This document shows, in pieces, positions 24,431-36,602 of a stretch of 64,000 bases of DNA. The notes below the pieces were generated by a model. That model was given only the letters and a program-made list of their open reading frames with translations. It was not told where the DNA came from and searched no databases. The stretch's first letter is position 1, and each line of letters begins with the position of its first letter. Source of the DNA: Montifringilla adamsi (Eukaryota; Chordata; Aves; Passeriformes; Passeridae); contig JAGGNK010008670.1 in NCBI GenBank assembly GCA_017590115.1, forward strand, positions 2,232,001 to 2,296,000, in the 5' to 3' direction. Made by a program: the position numbers and the translations under genes.

Positions 24431-24521
24431 GGATGGGATTCTTGGGATTGTCCTGTGCAGGGCAGGAGTTGGACATAGATGATCCTTGTGGGTCCTTTCC
24501 AATTCAGGATATTCCAGGATT
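24431..24521 (+). mobile_element. CR1 LINE 3' fragment, second subfamily
   Basis: GGATGGGATTCTTGGGATTG, TCCTGTGCAGGGCAGGAGTT, GATGATCCTTGTGGGTCCTT and CAGGATATTCCAGGATT. This tail type (GTGGGTCC plus CAGGATATTC) differs from the AAGGTCCCTTCC type and matches the reverse copy at 62482, so two CR1 subfamilies are present. Confidence 0.85.
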
Positions 24522-26850
24522 TATGAGCCCCATATCATGAGGGAGCACAGCAGGAGGTTCTCAACCCACAGGCTGTTGGTTTCAGTCATTTCCTTGTGGA
24601 ACAGGGAAAATGGAATTAAGGAAGGTGTTCGAAACAGGACACAGTGGTACCCAACTGGAGATCCATGTGTGTGTTATTGCTTGTACATCCCAAAGGCACC
24701 TGCTGCCAAAGCATCACCTCTGTGGGATGCAGGATTGTCTCCAACCACCCCACTTATCTCCAGGCCGTGTCATCCCATGAGTACAGCTGCCATGGACTTA
24801 ATTAACCATCAGCTAAGGGGGAAAACAGAGAGAAAATGTGGGGTTTTTGTCTCAGCAGCCACTCACCATCAGTGAGTCTAACAGGGCTGTGGGGATGGGG
24901 GCAGCCAGGACAGGGGACACACACCTGGCTGTGTCCAGCTAAGATTTTCCAGCTGCAGTGGAGCCGTGCACCAAAACACACCTTGAGGACAGCAACATCA
25001 AAGGAGTGAAGTCATTGATGACTAAAAAAAACCCAAAACAACCCAAAACAGAAACGAGTACTTGATCAAAGCTTTTACTGTGTTTACCAGCAGCTGTTGC
25101 CCAAGCACCACCATAGAATATCCCAACCACACAGGTTATTCACAGGGACACAGAAGTGCTTTGCTGCTGGTGTTCAGTGAGTGACAAATCAAATCCAGGG
25201 ATCTCCAGTTGGGAAAATTATCTGCCATCTGCTCTTCATTCACTTGGGAAGTCTTTTCATACTGGGATGGGAGAGATAAGATCCAGATGATGGGGAGGCT
25301 ACAGACAGAGGAACATTGTGTGTCTTTTAATCCCCTAAGAAATCCCACAAAAAGCCTTTTACTTTGAATTTGGTGCAAAAGTAGATGTCAGGCTCTGCAG
25401 TAGAGCATTTCTCTTTGAGGTGATGAATCTTGAAAGGAAAAAAAAGCCATTTTTCTTCTTGGCAAAGCCTCCCAAGTTGATCAGTTGGATCCAGTTAATG
25501 AGACTTGGAGGGCTGGCCTTTGACCAGCAGTGCTGGGATGGACAGCAGAGGATGGATTGCCTGGAAGGGCAGCCATGGATGAGCCAAGGGAATTCAGTTT
25601 CACTGAGATTGCTCCTGAAAGGGACAAGAAATTTCCTCCCCGGAGAAATCTCCCAAAGAAGCAAAAAACAGAGACAACAGAATGGAGAAATTGTGCACAA
25701 ATCATTAATAAGCACAAAGAAACGCTACAAAATGTTCATTGTCAGGCTGTTGATTTAATTCCAGTTGTGGGGAAACATCTGTTTGTCTTTGCTCGAGCTG
25801 GGGAAGCACCGTGAAGCATCAGAAATAATTCCAGAGTTGTTACATTTGCCATTTCTTTGTAGCTCTGGCTTTGTTCTTTGATGAAGCACATTCAAAATCA
25901 CAGCAGATGCCAGCTTTCAGCATAATTTTTGGAGGATTAAGTCTTATTCTGATCAGGTTTGAAATAAAACAGGTAAAGGGTTTCTGAACTCCTGGTAAAT
26001 CCCTTCATAATTAAAAAGAGGGGAATTTGTTTCAAGCCTAATTTGAAGGATTTCTTTAGGATGATACTGCTGTAGTTCACTACCCACCTTTATTATAATT
26101 AATAATGTAATTACAATCAAAAGGGATCTGAGTATGAATACTGATAAGAAATGGGGATTTTGATAACATTGGGCATCATGGGAAAACTTGTTGGCATATG
26201 AAAAAATCAAGGACTTTTGTCCCTCACTTTTGACATTGTTTGTTAAAATACATTCCCTTATTTTAAAATTAAAACAGTTAAAATAAATCCCCTTATTTTA
26301 TAGAAACTAACTGAACCAAGAGACTTCACAGGCCATGCCCAACACAGAAACAAATTCAGAAGCTGTTATTTGAAGAGGCTACAGGAAATTCCATTTAAAT
26401 GAATGAATATCGTCTAAGTGAGGTTTGTTTTGATGATCCCTTTACCCTCACTTTCTTTTTGTTCTGCAGAAATATTTGTTTGGGGTTTTGTTGTTTTGTT
26501 TTGCTTCCTTATGGAAGGTTTCTGCTCAATGATTACTACAAGCCCTTGAAAGGACACAAATTGCCAGGTCCAAGCGTGTCTGTGGAAATCGTGATTGATG
26601 GACAAGGGAATCAGCTCCAGCCTCCACCCTGGCTTAGAGATAAAGCTGAAGTCTTGAGACGTGAACTGTTTGCTTGTGCAGTCAGGATGGGTTCAAGATG
26701 TCAGGAGGAATATTTTTTTTGTTTTCCCTGATTTTTATGACTCTTTTGCATGCCTTGTGTTTGAATGTAGCTGGAGGATTTCAGGGAATTAAAGTCAAGT
26801 CTTGCTCAAGTAGTGGACTGAGCAGGAGAGAGAATTTAGTGAGGAATCAC
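24522..26850. other. Unique DNA, no gene seen
   Basis: Open frames of about 110-130 codons occur (24486-24875, 25420-25758, 26399-26731), but none shows a known domain or a splice-bounded pattern. No transposon was recognised. Confidence 0.5.
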
Positions 26851-26982
26851 AAAATAAAATATAAAATATATAAAATATAAATATATAAAATATAAAATCT
26901 ATACAGTATAAAATAATAGTAAATATAAAATAAATAGAAAATATAAAAGTATAAAATACAAATTATAAAATATAAAATACAC
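26851..26982. repeat. Degenerate (TATAAAA)n array
   Basis: About 130 bp made almost only of A and T, with repeated ATAAAATATAAA and TATAAAAT words. It is an imperfect microsatellite, likely to vary in length. Confidence 0.9.
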
Positions 26983-28295
26983 GTGCCTGACCAGGGAAGT
27001 CAGCAGTGATGGAAAGCTGCTCCTGTAGATAAAAGAATTGGGTCAGGGGAGAGAGAGCTGGCAAAGACAAAGTCTTGAGCACCTTTATCAGGAAAAAAAA
27101 GGAGCTGGATTGGCTGTCAGAAAGGGAGAGAAGGAGATTAGAAAATCAAATGGCAAGGCCTCTCCTGCTCCTCCTTGTCAAGGTTCAGCTGAGCATCCTC
27201 CTGAATTTCTACTGGCATTACCTTTGGACGTGTGGAGTAACTGTAAAATGCACCTGATACTGAATTGTTGGGAAATTTCCCTAAAAATGGGGGGACTGTA
27301 TCCTAATTCCCAAATACAATTACTTCAGAATAATTTGGGATATAAACCAGGTCCTAAATAGTCAAACCCACAAACTTACTGTCTTTTCTGTCCCAGGAAA
27401 TGCCATCAGAACCTGTTTTAAAGTTTGCAAAAGTCCTGATGTTCTAAATATCTAAATTAAAATTGTAAAAAATCTTTGTATTATGTAGCGCCTCTAATTA
27501 GAATGTAAAAATGAACTTCTGGGAAAGGTCTACAAATTTGGTTCGGCCACTTTTTTATTGCCTTCCCAATACGGAAAATAAATTCCACTTTATATTTGCA
27601 AAAGGTTATTTTAGGATCACCAACAACTCAAAAAACGGGCGCCTTTTACTCTATTTAGGTTGTGCTACATCTAGGGCATTTTCCTCCTGCAGGTGAAGGA
27701 CTGTGACAAATTTGAAACTAAAAATAGCTGCACAATGAACTGGAATAAGACAAAACTAACACCAGGAGCCTGCCATGGATCTCTCTGGCCATGGCCAGTG
27801 CCTCACATCTGTAATTGTGGGGGAAGAGCTTCCAAAGGCCTCCAGCTGCTGTGAAACTCCACGGGCATGGAAAACTCTGGCTGTAGGGAAAGGGCAGCTG
27901 CTTTTAGCTGGAAACTTTTCTGCTTCACCTGAATTATTGCTCCATCATTTGAGATTTTATTTAAATTCCAGCCTGATTTTTTTTTTTTTTTGTCTGTATT
28001 TATATTTTAAAATCATGTATTTTGACTCAAGCTAAAAAAAAAAAAAAACACACAGGTCATAAAAGATATCAAAAGGTTTGGGGGTTTTTTTCCTCTTGTA
28101 ATCAATATCACTCACCTGCTAATATTAAATACAGATTTTTATTCAGGAGTTCTCCCACCCAGAAATTGCTGGAGGCTTGGAGTTTATTCCATAGAATTAT
28201 TTTTCTTCTAATGACATCCATTTCTAGGACATTTTCCTAATGCTTAGGGATTAACTCTGGTTCTGATAATTTTAGGACAATTAAATGTATGAAAA
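26983..28295. other. Unique DNA with A and T runs
   Basis: A T14 run near 27978 and an A15 run at 28034-28048 lie in otherwise ordinary sequence. Nothing else was recognised. Confidence 0.5.
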
Positions 28296-28448
28296 TATAG
28301 AATTACGGAAATATTCAGGTTGGAAAAGAGCTTTAAGACCATCAAATCCAACCACCAACCAGCAGCTGGACAAATTAACAACAAATCAAACTTTGTCCCC
28401 AGGTACCACTTGCACAGAGAGGGGCTGGAGCCCCATCCATCCGTCTGG
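28296..28448 (-). mobile_element. CR1 LINE 3' fragment, older
   Basis: Reverse copy: ATAGAATTACGGAAATATTC, CAGGTTGGAAAAGAGCTTTA, AGACCATCAAATCCAACCAC and, further right, GTCCCCAGGTACCACTTGC. This is the AAGACCTTTAAGATCATC type of CR1 end with moderate divergence. Confidence 0.88.
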
Positions 28449-30079
28449 AATTTCACTAGAAATGAAATAAAAATTGCATTGTAGAGACAAGCATGGCCTC
28501 TTTTTCTGCAGGGAAGTATTTCTGCACAGTGTGAAGAGCATTTGTTTGGCAAAATTGCATCAATTCTGCTCTCATTTCTAAGGGAAGGATAAGGCAAGTG
28601 GGCAAAACCTTCAGAAATTGGATTTTTTTCCTTCTTTCATTCACCCTTGTTAGTGTTAAACCCTCCAGTGCCCCTCTCCAGCTGCCAGATTGATTGGAAA
28701 ATGCACATTTTGATAAAAATGCTGTCCGTTGTTTCATCTGGCTCTTAATTTCTAATCCTTGGGAAAAAGTGGCTCTTTTTATTGCTTCGTTTGGAATGGC
28801 TCCAATTTAACCCTGGAAGGAAGAGCAGGATGAAATATAGGCAATATGGACCAACAGAAACTGGGTTTTCTATAAAAATCCACTGAAAATTCACCTTGCA
28901 ATCTCTCTCCTGCACCCAGATGGCAGCAGGATGCTCTCTATAACACAGGACAGTGCTTTGGAGAGGATGTTCAACGTGCCCACTCAGGTTTATTCTGATT
29001 ATTTAAACCACTTTAAATAAAAAAAAACAAACACCACCTCCAACCTAATAATTGTAAGGCAGCTTCACGACCTTGGAAAAGCTGGGTTAAATACAGCTGA
29101 GAATTCTCCCACCACAAAAATCTATACAGAAGTGGAATAAACAGCTTTGGATGTCCAATTTGGTTTTGGGTTGGTTTTTTTTTTTCTTTTCTATTTTTTT
29201 TTTTTTTAAGAAGGAGGAAGGATTTGAATGTTTAGGGCTGTAATACATCCTTGTGGGACTTAGGTCCAATTATCTGCTTTTTCCTGGATTTCTTCTATCT
29301 GCCTGAGTAATTTAGCTCATATCCACACTTAGTCCAGGTCTATTTAGTTATGGAGACCTTGACTTAATGAGTGCTGAGCTGCCCAGGCAAGGACAAAGGT
29401 ATTGTTGAGGCTTAGCAGTGCTGAGCATGAACTAAGTACTGCTCTGGTCAATAAGATCCTGGCTTTTGGGAGGTCTTTAAGGAGTTGCTCATGGAAATCT
29501 GAAGTTCTGGGTGTTAATTTTGGAACTTAATAACTGGGGGACAAAAGCCGTGCATGGTAAGGGAGAAAGGCAAATAGAAAACAACAACAACAACACAAAA
29601 GGAAGCTGGTGATGGCAGAAATGAAAAGGAGGTTTTATTTCCTCTCTTGCCCACGTGTTTTTTACTGAGGAACAGCAGTGAGACAAATGTAGCCTTCCCT
29701 GGAGCACAGGCCATGACTTTTCCCGCGACAGAACCAAACCTTGTGCCTGGTGTCTGCAGGAAATCCCAGGAGCAGGCAGAGCTCTGCTCCTGCACCAGTC
29801 CAGAGCCACCAGGATTTGCCCTGGGAATGCACCGTTCCTGCCCAAACTGGAGCAGAATCCCCTGCTCTTGGCTCTTCAGCAGTGGGAAACTGCTTTATAA
29901 ACCACATCCAGAGCTGGGTGTTGGCTAAAGGGTCAGCCCTTAATTTTATGTGCTCATCAATTCCCTGAAGATAAAAAGTCATCTCTTTTGGGAGCCAGTT
30001 TGAGCCCAACTGCACGTTGACCAACCCTCTAAAATTCAGCTGGGTTTGTAGGGTTTTATAGGAATAAATCACACTGAGT
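28449..30079. other. Unique DNA with T-rich runs
   Basis: T-rich sequence at about 29177-29209 and a short ACA run near 29582-29597 are the only low-complexity items. Frames at 29489-30072 overlap on both strands and look like chance. Confidence 0.45.
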
Positions 30080-30425
30080 CCATTTTCTTAATGGTGGAAA
30101 AAGGCCATTCTTCATTCACATTTTTATCCAGTTTTACAGACCTGTGTGTGACTCCCATTGGTCAGTAATTTTCTTGCCAATCACTTTATTGGTTGGTTGT
30201 AATTAATAACAAGTTGTTATTCTGTATTGATTGGTCACTCCAACCCCGGTGTGTACGTGCTGAAAAGTTGTTTGTGAGAAATAGTTTTCATTTTTCTGAG
30301 GGTGTAAAAACAGTTTATACAGGTGCTGGTTGTTTTTACCTGGGAACAGATTGTTTTGTTAATGAACTGTTCACACCAGCATTGCTTTCACATGGGAATT
30401 GCAGAGGGCTAACCTGACAAGGCCA
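30080..30425 (-). mobile_element. Probable ERV LTR remnant
   Basis: Read on the minus strand this has an LTR-like make-up: TGTCAGGTTAGCCCTCTGCA near the right edge, several CCAAT boxes (GAGTGACCAATCAATAC, CTGACCAATGGGAGTC), an ACACCGGGGTTGGAG stretch and an end with CCATTAAGAAAATGGACTCA. I could not find matching target duplications, so both boundaries are estimates. It could instead be unique promoter-like DNA. Confidence 0.4.
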
Positions 30426-30728
30426 GCCACTGATTCCAGGAGAGCAGGCTTGATTTTATGAAGCCTTTTTTATGATTTTTCTACCTTACTGCAACAGGTT
30501 TTAATACATTTGCATAGCATAAAGAAATGGCTGCTGTTCCCTGCTGGGGTTTGTGATTGGCAGTGGTCACTTCAGGTAAGCACAAATGTATTCTAAACCT
30601 CCTCAGAAAATCATCTGGATATTGTGCTGGTACAGTTGGAATCTTTGAAATTGGAGTATGGGTTTTTTGTCTTTTGTATGTTCAGCACCAAACGCAGCAA
30701 AATTCAACTTTTTTTTTAAATCTGAAAA
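30426..30728. other. Unique DNA between LTR remnant and CR1
   Basis: No feature was recognised apart from a T9 run just before the CR1. Confidence 0.5.
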
Positions 30729-31110
30729 GCTGGGAGAGTTGGGATTATTCAGCCTGGAGAAGAAGAGTTTTGGGGTGACCTCATTGTGACCTTCCAGTGC
30801 CTGAAGGAGCTGCAGGAAAGATGAAGAGAGAGGATTTACAAGGGATGGAGTGACTGGAAAAGGGAGAATGGCTTCAGACTGACAGAGGGCAGGGTTAGAT
30901 GGGATTTTGGGAAAGAATTGTTCCCTGGGATGGTGGGGAGGCCCTGGAATGGAATTCCCAGAGCAGCTGTGGCTGTCCCATCCCTGGCAGTGCCCAAGGC
31001 CAGGCTGGTCAGGGTTTGGAGCAGCCTGGGACAGTGGAAGGTGTCCCTGGGGTGGAACTGGATGAGCTTTAAGGTTCCTCCTAACCCAAACCAGTCCGTG
31101 ATTGTGTGAT
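30729..31110 (+). mobile_element. CR1 LINE, about 380 bp of the 3' end
   Basis: One of the longer copies. It starts GCTGGGAGAGTTGGGATTAT, then CAGCCTGGAGAAGAAGAG, GGGGTGACCTCATTGTGACC, GGAAAGAATTGTTCCCTGGG, GGAATTCCCAGAGCAGCTGT and GACAGTGGAAGGTGTCCCTG, ending CCTAACCCAAACCAGTCC. A 189-codon open frame on the opposite strand (30603-31172) is only the antisense of this copy. Confidence 0.94.
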
Positions 31111-32031
31111 TTCATTTTGATACGATAATTCCTATTTTGGATGCTTACTTTATTTGTTTCTCCCCTTCTCATCTACCCTTTTTCCCACTCCATAATTTTT
31201 CTAGGATTTAAAAGTAGGAGTGACAAGGGGATTGAGAGATTCAGTTTGTCCTGTAGTGTCTGAACTTTTGCAAGGGGAAATTGTCTTTCCAGGATGGTGG
31301 CAGTGCCTGGTGCAGGCAGTGTGGGAGAGCTGGGAGGAGCAAGGACAGGCAGCTTTATTCCCTCACCTGGAAGATCATCATCTTGGGAAAAAAGCCACTC
31401 CATCATGCAGTGAATTATCTCTAAAGGTTTCAAAGTTTCAAGGCCACTCTTCCAAAGCTGTGAGAGAGGCACATTTGGGGAGCAGCACAGAGATGATCCA
31501 TCACTGCTGACAAATCCAAGTTTTCCTGTTAGGATGTGCAGGAGTGCATGGCAGACATCTGTTCCCTGTGCCACAGCAGCAGCCACCACTTGTTTTCCCA
31601 GCTCTTAAAAAGAGTAATCTGCCAGAACCTGAGCTGAATTACCTGGTGTGGTCACTTCAGTGCTCGTAATCTGGGGAAGAATGGATTTCTGAACAGATGA
31701 ATTTATAAATGATGGATTTTTGACGCTTAGATTCATCACAGCAACCCGATAAACCAGGCTCTTTTGGAAGTACAGTGCATGCAGAACACTCTCACACCTT
31801 GCAGATGTGATTAAACCAACCTGTGCTGTGCTGCTCCAGTGAATCCCAAAATTCCAACCTGCCCACACTGCTTTTATCAGCCTTTGACTTCCAGCAGTCT
31901 CACACTTCCATGTACCCACCTGAGCTGCTGCTGTGTCACTGAATGTTTTACTACTGAATTCTTTTTATAAACCAGCTTCCCTGGTTAAGTCTTCTATTGT
32001 CAGATACTTAAATTCAGTGTATATTTAGAAA
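31111..32031. other. Unique DNA, no gene seen
   Basis: No repeat family or exon was recognised. Both-strand open frames near 31170-31590 are unremarkable. Confidence 0.5.
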
Positions 32032-32275
32032 GTTCTCTCTATACAATCTATATATAGTTTATTCTATTTATATATATATATATATAATCTCCTTATATTC
32101 CCTAAATAGTTTAGATAGTTGTTCTCTCTTTATAGAAACTATTTTTATAGTTTACATAGAAATTCTGTCTCTATAGAAACTATTTCTACAGATAATTTAC
32201 ACAGATATGCTCTGTTTATATAAATTATTTCATATAGAGAATATGAACTCTACTTAAAGAGTTCTATCTATGTGC
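32032..32275. repeat. Degenerate AT-rich minisatellite, period about 44 bp
   Basis: A GTTCTCTCT-like word recurs at 32032, 32121, 32163 (TTCTGTCT), 32208 (TGCTCTG) and 32261 (GTTCTATCT). It is followed each time by ATAGAAACTATTT-like sequence. Spacings of 89, 42, 45 and 53 fit a unit near 44 bp with one diverged unit in the first gap. An AT run at about 32070-32087 lies inside. Confidence 0.7.
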
Positions 32276-32357
32276 CATGTGTAGAAATAGGTGACATTAT
32301 ACAGATGATGCTTTTATTTTTTTCTTATTCTTTTTAATTTTTTTTTGTTTTTAAAAA

Positions 32358-32402
32358 TTATTTTTATTTTTATTTTTATTTTTATTTTTATTTTTATTTT
32401 TG
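32358..32402. repeat. (ATTTTT)n hexanucleotide microsatellite
   Basis: About seven near-perfect ATTTTT units, preceded by T-rich sequence from about 32310. Confidence 0.92.
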
Positions 32403-35323
32403 GGATGCTCTGGCTCTCAGGAAGTTTGTGTTGTCTCCAGGACAGGAGCTGTAGATGCCCCCTGTGACCCACAGCTGCGATCTGACCCCTCCTCGAAATT
32501 TGGTGTCCCCACAAAAGCCCAGCCCGGTCGTGGAGAGGCTCCCAAGCAGCTCAGGATTTTGCAGAGTTTTCATGAAAGGTCGGAGGGCAGTGGGGATTTG
32601 ATTTCCTTTTCCACAGCCATCTGGAGGACGGGGGCAACAGCTGCTCCTGCAGCAGGTGCCAGCTCCCAGATTTCCTGGGAGAGGAGCTAACGAGGTTTTC
32701 GGAGGTCTGCCTGTCAGATCAGGATCGTCATTGGATGTTTCTGGTTTTGCTCTATTAAGCAGGCACTGTGGTTGTTAAAAATCAGGGGTTAAACACCTGG
32801 AATAAAATCTCTCCCTTGCAGGTTGCGTAGAGACTGGGGATGGTCGCAGAGAAGAGCCTGCACGGGAAGTCCGTGTGCTGAAGGCAGGTTCTGGTCATGT
32901 TTGCAGAGTTCAGTCATCATTTAATGTGGGCAAGCAAGGGGAGGAGCGAAGTGGAGAGATAAAACCAGATAAATATGAACAAACCACGGGTCTGAAAGGC
33001 AAGGAAGCAGCTCTGGTGCAGAAAACCATCAGCAAGTCTCAGCTGCCAGGGCAGAACCCAGAGCAGGCATTAAATGCTGCAGTTGGGTGTTCAGACTGGT
33101 TCAGATATCCCTGTTTATGGGAAGAATTAACAAATTCTGGAGTCCAATTTCCAGTGCTTAGACTGGAGCAGCCTTGTTGGATGAACTGGGCTTGGTCCAG
33201 CTTCTGATGCTCCTCAGTGGCTGAAGATCTCAGTCCAAATATCCTGTTGATTATTATTTTTTTTAATGAATTTTCTGATGTTTTGCTTCTATCTACCCAA
33301 GAATTCAGTATTCCATTTATTCCTCTTTTCTTTTGTAAAGACAAACTTTTCACAGCTTTCTCTAATTCATGGGATTATTTCATTTGTCCTCCAGGTTCCA
33401 GGGATCACCCTGAGCATTCAGACCATAACCAGGTGACTGAGGTTATTGATTGCCACTAATCAACTCTTCTGATTATAGAGGCAAAAGACAACACTGTAAA
33501 ATAGAATATTTTATCTCCAACACTTACCCAGACTCAAATGAACTAAAATATTTCACTCAGAGAACCAATGGGCTGATGATTTCACAGTTAATGCAGTGCC
33601 CCATTACAGAAATGGAATTAAATCAAAGGAAGTTCTTGTTTCCATTCCCACATTTTTCACTAATAATGACAATAAATACATTAATTTGTTATCATCCTCA
33701 TTCACTGAATTGTCACATCCTTTCATTAGGTCAAATCAAAGATACAGCACTGAAAAGAACAGATCTGTCAAAATTTGACATTTCAGTTTTGATCTTCTGA
33801 GAAATATTTATCTGGTAAACATTGATGAATGTTCTGTCTATTTTAATCATCATTCTCAGCTATCTTGGACAAATATTTCAGAGACTGCTGTGGCTGAAAT
33901 GCAGATAAAAACCCCCAAATAATTTCTCTGAGGGTGTTCATAACCCCATCACTCAGGGATTGGAACCTTCCCACTGAGCTTTTTTCACTCCCATGACAGA
34001 AATCACTCAAAGCTGAAGGTCTGGATCAAATAATTCACGAATTCCACTTGTGTTTTATTACATAAATTGCAAGAGTTTCTCAGAATATTTTAATTTTAGA
34101 CATTAGGGCTAATTTCTTTCAGAGTCCACTTATAAAATGATGTTAGAAATAGTTGTAACAACAGAATATTTGATACTGAGAGTTGCCTGGAGGCTTGGAA
34201 ATGATTCAGTTGAGGGAGGCATTTCCCAAAAGAAAAGAAGCTTTTTTTTCTCCCCCCAACAGAATCGAAAGGTCAGCCCATTTCAGAAATATTTTAGTTA
34301 TTAGTGGAGATGCTTAAAAGCTTGAAGGAAAAATGTGAATGTGTCATTCCCAGTTTAGAGTTGCCCTCCAGCTCATTTAATTTTAAGATGATCTCACTTT
34401 CATGGTATTGTACAGAAGATTTGAAGATAGAAATGTCACAACCAAAGGAATTCATTATCTCTGTCCTTAAATTTGGGTGGAATTCCATGCATTTTTACAT
34501 CCTGACTAGGGATTATTTGAATACTGCTTCATCTGGTGACAGTCGAACCAGCAAATCTGAGACCAAGCACAGCTTTTGGGAAATCCAATTTATACCCCAG
34601 GTCAGCACCAGTTTTTTACAACTCCTGCTGCAATGTTGTGATGCTCAAAGTCCTTGTTTTCCCAGAATCAGAAAGAAATTCAGCAGAGCATTAATTCCAT
34701 GTGCCTGAACCTGCTTGTTTCCACAGCTGCTGCTCCATAACTCCTTTTTATCTGGAGGCTTTGGAAATGATGCTGTTCTGGGGGCTGAATTAAAAACTCT
34801 CCAGGGAATGCAGACATTTTATCTGGGAGTCAAAGGAGAGGATGGGGAGGAACAAAAGTCTGAGGCAGGTTCTTGAGTTCACTGAGCTGTGCTTAAGAAG
34901 AATTAATTTCTTAAGAAATAATACCTGAAAAGCAATGCAAACAAACAACTTATTGAAAAAAAAAAATACTTTACCTGTGATGAGAATTATATCTGCTTCA
35001 GTGAACCTGAGCAGGTTCATTTGTTATTAATGCCTCCTGACTAATTTAGTTGCTAATACCTGCTAATTCCATTTTTATCAGCTCGGAAGAAAAACCAAAC
35101 CCCGTCATGAAAACGCTGCCTGTAGCCAAATAAACCCTCTGGTGACACATTTAAAACAGGTTACACAAAACTTCAAGCTTGGTGGAGATTAAAAGGAAGT
35201 GGGAAAATTCTCTGAGAGTTACAAAAGGTCTCAGTGCTTAACAGCACTCAGGGAAACAAAACTTTTGTGTTCTGAAATAGATAAAGGACAGAGAATGATG
35301 TGTGAGGGCCTTCCCATCCTCTC
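32403..35323. other. Unique DNA; GC-richer patch 32440-32720
   Basis: The patch 32440-32720 has more CpGs than its surroundings but far fewer than a CpG island. The rest, 32880-35300, is AT-rich unique sequence without a repeat or exon that I can name. Confidence 0.45.
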
Positions 35324-35592
35324 AGCCAAGAATTCCTACCCAATATCCCATTTTTCCTCCTTCCCAATATCCTGTTTATCCCTGCTCCTCACAGCCAAAA
35401 ATTTCTTCCCAAAATCCCATTTATCCCTGCCCTCACAGCTAAAAATTCCTTCCCAATATCCCATTTTTCCTCCTTCCAATATCTCATTTATCCCTGCTCC
35501 TCATAGCCAAGAATTCCTTACCAAAATCCCATTCATCCCTGCCCTCACAGCCAAAAATTCCTTCCCAAAATCCCATCTATCGCTCCCCTCTG
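35324..35592 (-). repeat. CR1-born minisatellite with 112-bp higher-order period
   Basis: Five units begin AGCC or AGCT at 35324, 35393, 35437, 35505 and 35549, each followed by AAAATTCCTTCCCAAAATCC-like sequence. Spacings 69, 44, 68 and 44 show long and short units alternating as a 112-113 bp dimer. The unit is the reverse of a CR1 block (GGGATATTGGGAAGGAATT). Its right edge runs straight into normal CR1. It produces a repetitive 165-codon open frame (35199-35696) that has no sign of being a gene. Confidence 0.88.
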
Positions 35593-35690
35593 GCAGTTTG
35601 AAACCATCCCCCTTGTCCCCTTCATACCCTTGTAAAAGGTTTCTCTCTATCTTAAACTTCCTTCCCAACCTTAATTCTGTTATTTTGGGA
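35580..35690 (-). mobile_element. CR1 LINE internal fragment flanking the minisatellite
   Basis: Reverse CR1 sequence: CCCCTCTGGCAGTTTGAAAC, CATCCCCCTTGTCCCCTTCA, TACCCTTGTAAAAGGTTTCT and CTCTCTATCTTAAACTTCC. It is the 5'-ward continuation of the CR1 in which the array at 35324 grew. The CR1 3' tail is missing on the left. Confidence 0.85.
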
Positions 35691-35696
35691 TTTTAA

Positions 35697-36602
35697 CCCT
35701 TGTCTGATTTGTTCTTGGAGGTGTAAGAGAAATCTTTACCCACATGAATATCTGAAATTGAAGAATTCACTGCCTTTCCAAAGCCTCTACAGAGGCAGAA
35801 TTTTTAAATCAGCTCTGATCCCCTCTGTTTCTCGAGGTAGAGCACACAAGCCATGGAATTTTGTCTTGGAAAGAGATGACCAGGCCACAGAGATCTCCTC
35901 ATTTAACAGTTTTTTATAAATGCTTTTTTATTTCCAGAAAAGCACGCAGCTTTGGTGCTGACCCACCCTGGACAGGCAACTCTGGACAGGATTCTGCTGG
36001 ATTTCAGCAGAAATTCAGGGTTTGTATTCTTTTTACCCACTTCATTGATCTGCTCTGTCAAATCCAGGGAATTGCAATCACCTGCAGGAAGCACAGGGCT
36101 GGGATGTTTTCTGGTGATCCGATGTTATCTCCTTTCTTGTCTTTTCCTGCTAATGGCAGGAGCTGAACCAAAGCTGGCTCCTTCTAAAAGCAGTGCCTGA
36201 ATTCCTTACCCACGTGCCACAATCTCAAAATCCCAAAGGAAGGGGAGTATTACCACATCCCACTTTTTGTCCTTTCCAAGCTCTGTGGAAATTCCTTTGG
36301 CATTTGGGCAAGCTCTGCTCATCTCAAACTGAGCTGAAGAAGGACCTTGAGCTGCCTCTTGCAGCAGAACACCCAATATCTGCTCATGGATGGGACTTGG
36401 CAGAAGGAAAAACTCCCAAAGAATGGTGGGATTTTCCTGCAGGAGGGCTTGAGACCACCAGGACTGAGGGTTGTTATCATCAGGAAGGTGAGAGTGAAGT
36501 TTTGCTGGAATCACAGCAAAACTGTAGGTGATTTTTCCCACTGTAGGCGATTCTCTTCTGTGCCTTGATTGGCAAGGAGCAAAACATGGGAAGTGGGAAA
36601 CC
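35697..36602. other. Unique DNA, no gene seen
   Basis: Overlapping open frames of about 100 codons on both strands (35861-36541) have no recognisable domain. No repeat was seen. Confidence 0.5.

Noticed and set aside
30603..31172. 189-codon open frame, the longest in the window
   Set aside because: It is the antisense of a CR1 fragment at 30729-31110 and has no domain.
32440..32720. Possible CpG island
   Set aside because: CpGs are somewhat more frequent than nearby but too few and over too short a span.
35199..35696. 165-codon frame encoding a repetitive Pro/Ser-rich peptide
   Set aside because: The repetition comes from the CR1-derived minisatellite; the unit spacings are not all multiples of three.
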